From positions 186,001 to 250,000 of the forward strand of contig NZ_JAAOIV010000001.1 in NCBI RefSeq assembly GCF_011440275.1: a stretch of DNA of 64,000 bases, read 5' to 3'. This DNA is from Metallococcus carri (GTDB taxonomy: Bacteria > Actinomycetota > Actinomycetes > Actinomycetales > Dermatophilaceae). Each line of letters begins with the position of its first letter. The stretch's first letter is position 1. Below the pieces are notes generated by a model. It was not told the DNA's origin and ran no database searches. It worked only from the letters and a program-made list of their open reading frames with translations. This document shows positions 61,109-64,000 of the stretch, piece after piece. The position numbers and the translations under genes were made by a program.

Positions 61109-62008
61109 TCAGCGAATGCGCTCGTATGCCGTCCCTTCCCGGCCAGTCGGTCGTGTCGCGTCCGGGTGCAGCAGGTGGGCGAGATCCTCGACGCCGTCGA
61201 CGAGGCGCGGGCCGGGCCGCGCATAGGAGGCGTTGGCGTCGACCGCCCAGACGGGGACACCCTCCGGAAGGTTGCCCGAAGCGAGGAGTTCGCTGGCCAG
61301 TCGGCTGGACTGCTCCAAGCCGAATCCGCATGGGGCACAGACGATCACGTCCGGTTGCGCTGCGCGGATCGCCTGCCACGTGGTGCGCTGGGACTTCTCG
61401 CCGGCGCGCCCGAGCAGAGGTATGCCGCCGGCTCGCTCGATCATCTCCGGGACCCAGTGGCCGGGGGTGAATGGTGGGTCGGTCCATTCGAGCAGCATCA
61501 CCCTGGGTCGTGGGGCGCCCTGGACATCTTCCTCGACCGCGGCGAGGCGTGCGCGGAGGCTTTCGACGAGTTCGCTTGCTGTCTGGTCGCGGTCGGTGAC
61601 CTGGCCGAGACGCGTGATGGAGTCGAGGACGTGGTCGAGCGTGTGCGGGTCGATGGTGACGACCTCGGCGGTGCAACCGAGATGGGCGAGGGCATCGTCG
61701 ACGACCGACACGTCGACGGCGCAGACGGCACAGAGGTCCTGGGTGACGACGATGTCGGCGTCGAGGCCGGCGAGGGCACCCGCGTCGAGGTGGTAGAGGT
61801 CTTCGCCGCGGCTCATCGCCTCGCTGACCCAGGCGTCGATCTGTTGCGGGTCAAGGCCTTCGGGCATCGCGGAGGTCGACACGATGGTGCGGGTCAGTGC
61901 TTCCGGGGGCGTGTCGCATTCGAAGGTGACACCGACGACCTGGTCCCCAGCGCCGAGGTCGAAAAGGATCTCGGTGGTCGAGGGCAGCAGCGAGACGATT
62001 TTGCGCAC
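61109..62008 (-). CDS. BtuF-like cobalamin-binding protein without signal peptide
   Basis: From GTG 62008 (GGTGAG upstream) the product has 299 residues. The helical-backbone substrate-binding fold is recognisable: KIVSLLPSTTEILFDLGAGD, DADIVVTQDLCAVCAVDVS, DVIVCAPCGFGLEQSS and VWAVDANASYARPGPRLVDG. No hydrophobic signal or lipobox cysteine precedes it, so the protein appears cytoplasmic. No ABC permease is adjacent. A role in salvage or delivery of corrinoids is inferred from family naming only. Confidence 0.82.
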   Translation of the reverse strand: MRKIVSLLPSTTEILFDLGAGDQVVGVTFECDTPPEALTRTIVSTSAMPEGLDPQQIDAWVSEAMSRGEDLYHLDAGALAGLDADIVVTQDLCAVCAVDVSVVDDALAHLGCTAEVVTIDPHTLDHVLDSITRLGQVTDRDQTASELVESLRARLAAVEEDVQGAPRPRVMLLEWTDPPFTPGHWVPEMIERAGGIPLLGRAGEKSQRTTWQAIRAAQPDVIVCAPCGFGLEQSSRLASELLASGNLPEGVPVWAVDANASYARPGPRLVDGVEDLAHLLHPDATRPTGREGTAYERIR

Positions 62009-62012
62009 GCTC

Positions 62013-62513
62013 TCACCGTAGGCGCAGCACCCTTCGCAGCAGGGTGAGGTCGAGGTCCGAAACCCGGCCGAGTGCGCTCGCGTCGTCGATGCTGATCCAG
62101 GCGACACCGGCGATTTCGGCGTTCGGGACCAATTCCCGGGTAGCGACCACCGCCCCGGTGAACAGCGCGCACCGGACTTCGAGTCCCGACGCGAGCCGAA
62201 GCCTGCGCACGCCGACGAAGCGAGCGTCCCGCATCGAGCCGCCGGCCTCCTCGGCGAACTCACGGACCGCAGCCTCTTTGGGACTCTCACCGGGTTCGAT
62301 CTCGCCGCCGGGCAGCTCCCACTGGTCGCGATTCTTGTTGTGCACTAGGCAAATTCGTTCACCATCCGTGGCGATCATCACCGCGACGGCGAGCGGCCAT
62401 CCCTCGACGTCGACGAGCAGTTCGCGTTCGTGGCCCGAGTCCCAGCTGACCATCTGGGTGCCGATGTGGTCGGTAGCGATCGGCGGCCCTGGCCAGCCAG
62501 CTTCGTCGTTCAT
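62013..62513 (-). CDS. NUDIX hydrolase
   Basis: The protein has 166 residues. The Nudix box is complete (GEIEPGESPKEAAVREFAEE followed by AGG), in a context ICLVHNKNRDQWELPGG. It hydrolyses a nucleoside diphosphate derivative, exact substrate unknown. It is placed four bases before the BtuF-like start, so the two are likely co-transcribed. Confidence 0.9.
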   Translation of the reverse strand: MNDEAGWPGPPIATDHIGTQMVSWDSGHERELLVDVEGWPLAVAVMIATDGERICLVHNKNRDQWELPGGEIEPGESPKEAAVREFAEEAGGSMRDARFVGVRRLRLASGLEVRCALFTGAVVATRELVPNAEIAGVAWISIDDASALGRVSDLDLTLLRRVLRLR

Positions 62514-62526
62514 GACGCGTCGTCGT

Positions 62527-64000
62527 TCATGCGGCCATGACCAGTCGCAGGAGTTCCTGCTCGAACCGGGAGGGATGCTGGGCGTCGATGGTCGGCAGCG
62601 GCAGAGGTGGTGGGGTGCTGGTGTACGCGTGGCCCGTCGGGGTGGTGGTGCTGACGGTATGCCGCCGACTGCCTCCGCTGCCGCTGTCGTCTTGGGTGTC
62701 GCGTCGGGTGTGCCAGTCGGGGTGTTCTTTGAGGTAGTTGCAGCTGGCGCACAGGCCTTGACCGTTGTCCATGCTGGTGGGTCCGCCGTCGGTGTGGCGG
62801 CGGATGTGGTCGATGTGGCGGATGGGTGCGTCGCAGTAGGGGGTGCGGCAGACTTCGTCGCGCAGGCTGATCGCTTGGCGCAGCAGCCCGGTGAAGGTTC
62901 TTGAGGTGGATTCGATGCGGACCAGGTCGGGGTCGTCGGGGTCGGTGAACAACCGCCGGATCAATGCCCGCGAGGTCCGGTACTCGCGCTGCCGATCCTC
63001 ACGCTCACCCGTTTCGTCGGGATTGCCGGCTCGATCGTCGGCGCGATCTGGGCTACCACCTCCACCGCCTTCTCCAGTCGCACCGTGTCCAGCAGCGCCG
63101 TGTCCAGCTGCACCGTCGTGCCGCCCACCGGGTTCGTCGGGTGCGTGGGGTGCGTCTGGTACGTCTGGTGTGTGGGGTGGGGTGGCGGTGGGGCGGGTGG
63201 TGCCGGTCGCGGCGAGTTTGCGGGCCAGGATCCCGGGCAGGGTGCCCATGTTCTCGATCCGGGCGGGGGTGTTGCTCGCGCCGACCAGCGTGTCGGGGGT
63301 CATCAGCACCCCGATGGTCACGTCGCACCCGCCGGTGACGGGGTTCCGGCCGGTGAGGCGTTCGATGAACAGGTCGGCTTCGATCTGCGCCCTAGTGCGC
63401 CGGGTGCCACCCATGGCTTCGGGGACCTGCCCGGGCTGGGTGGCGTATACGGCCGCGGCGGCATCGCGTACCGCGAATTTCGCGGCGACGGCTTCGGTGA
63501 ACGGCACGATCGCGGTCAACGCGGCCATCCCATCACCCAGGTCCCGCACGCTGACCCGCCGCCGGGTCACGGCCGCAGCGTGCCGGTGTGCGGCCGCGTC
63601 GGGTTCGTGCTCATCGACCAACGCCCGGGCGCGCCGCCCGACCCGCCGGGCCGCCCACCGGGTGCACCCTTCGGCGTGCAACCGGGCATCCACCACTCCT
63701 GCGGTGTGCCGGGAAGTGTGCGCGGTCGCCCGGGCGATCTGCGCGGCGGCGTCTTCGGACAACTCCCCACGCGTCATCGCCGCCAACGTGCCCGGTAACC
63801 GGTCCACCAAAGCCTCAGCCACCCCGAGCAGGCGCCGCCCCTGGGATGGGGAACACCGCTGGGCTAACCCGACCTGCGCGGCCACCGACCGGCGGGTCAC
63901 GCCCTCATCCAGCCCGCGGGCCTGGTCCCGACCGGTCTGCACCCGGTCCAAGTCCACGGCCAGGCGGGCCTGCGCGGCCGCGCACGCGTTCTTCACCCGC
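62527..64000 (-). CDS. DUF222/HNH endonuclease (13E12 repeat family), N-terminus at window edge
   Basis: At least 489 residues are visible from an ATG at 63996, and the true start may be outside. The DUF222 helical domain fills the first 330 residues (AALTAIVPFTEAVAAKFAV). A Gly/Asp/His-rich linker follows. The HNH nuclease then contains CRTPYCDAPIRHIDHIRRHT and LCASCNYLKEHPDW. Such genes are multi-copy in actinobacteria, and some lie near mobile introns. It ends 13 bases from the Nudix gene. Confidence 0.88.
   Translation of the reverse strand, partial: RVKNACAAAQARLAVDLDRVQTGRDQARGLDEGVTRRSVAAQVGLAQRCSPSQGRRLLGVAEALVDRLPGTLAAMTRGELSEDAAAQIARATAHTSRHTAGVVDARLHAEGCTRWAARRVGRRARALVDEHEPDAAAHRHAAAVTRRRVSVRDLGDGMAALTAIVPFTEAVAAKFAVRDAAAAVYATQPGQVPEAMGGTRRTRAQIEADLFIERLTGRNPVTGGCDVTIGVLMTPDTLVGASNTPARIENMGTLPGILARKLAATGTTRPTATPPHTPDVPDAPHAPDEPGGRHDGAAGHGAAGHGATGEGGGGGSPDRADDRAGNPDETGEREDRQREYRTSRALIRRLFTDPDDPDLVRIESTSRTFTGLLRQAISLRDEVCRTPYCDAPIRHIDHIRRHTDGGPTSMDNGQGLCASCNYLKEHPDWHTRRDTQDDSGSGGSRRHTVSTTTPTGHAYTSTPPPLPLPTIDAQHPSRFEQELLRLVMAA

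Overview
The window is high-GC actinobacterial DNA. It has two parts: an integrated conjugative element from before base 1 to about 44,290, and a chromosomal block from about 44,291 to 64,000. The chromosomal order comM - yraN - DUF2469 - rnhB - three lepB - rplS - trmD - rimM - KH protein - rpsP, followed by ramB/aceA/aceB, fits a Micrococcales actinomycete, possibly near Intrasporangiaceae or Dermacoccaceae. The taxon is an inference from gene order and style, not a search result.

The element looks like an ICE (integrative and conjugative element). Its integrase is a large serine recombinase at the right end, integrated inside comM, which is cut in its Walker B motif. The left end lies outside the window, where a MobF relaxase gene runs off the edge. 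The backbone has two blocks. The first (15.2-22.9 kb) holds ArdC, a Prim-Pol primase, a DUF2637 protein, a ParB-like protein, a VirB8-like protein and a cell-wall hydrolase. The second (32.2-42.6 kb) holds two DUF6112 proteins, a TrbL/VirB6-like membrane protein, an SCO6880-type protein, a VirB4 ATPase, a TraD/TraG coupling protein, an SSB-like protein and a DUF4913-like protein. Genes in both blocks overlap or nearly touch and read rightward.

Two cargo regions interrupt the backbone. Cargo 1 (1.5-14 kb) carries a type I restriction-modification locus with an HsdM-HsdS single-TRD fusion, a helix-turn-helix Ser/Thr kinase behind it, an AlbA_2/Schlafen-type protein, a decayed phosphatase, and an ArsR/HMA/P-type ATPase metal efflux set. 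Cargo 2 (22.9-32 kb) carries a small mobile unit (tyrosine recombinase, Xre-type HTH, zinc-ribbon degenerate recombinase, HEPN-like gene) bounded by palindromic and inverted repeats. Mercury (merR/merA) and arsenic (arsR, acr3, two arsC-like genes) resistance genes follow. Two short remnants of the zinc-ribbon recombinase 3' end flank the mercury genes and suggest repeated insertions of related elements. Several cargo genes carry frameshifts or a stop.

The best candidates for undescribed biology are: (i) the hsdR - hsdM/S-fusion - HTH-kinase locus; (ii) a leader motif around GTGCACCTG that recurs in six intergenic spacers of the element; (iii) a 31-bp palindrome inside the ParB-like gene; (iv) the two-recombinase/HTH/HEPN unit with repeated TTACAT-TAG-ATGTAA boxes; and (v) GCATGC-rich repeat blocks flanking an AbiEi-like gene between rplS and trmD.
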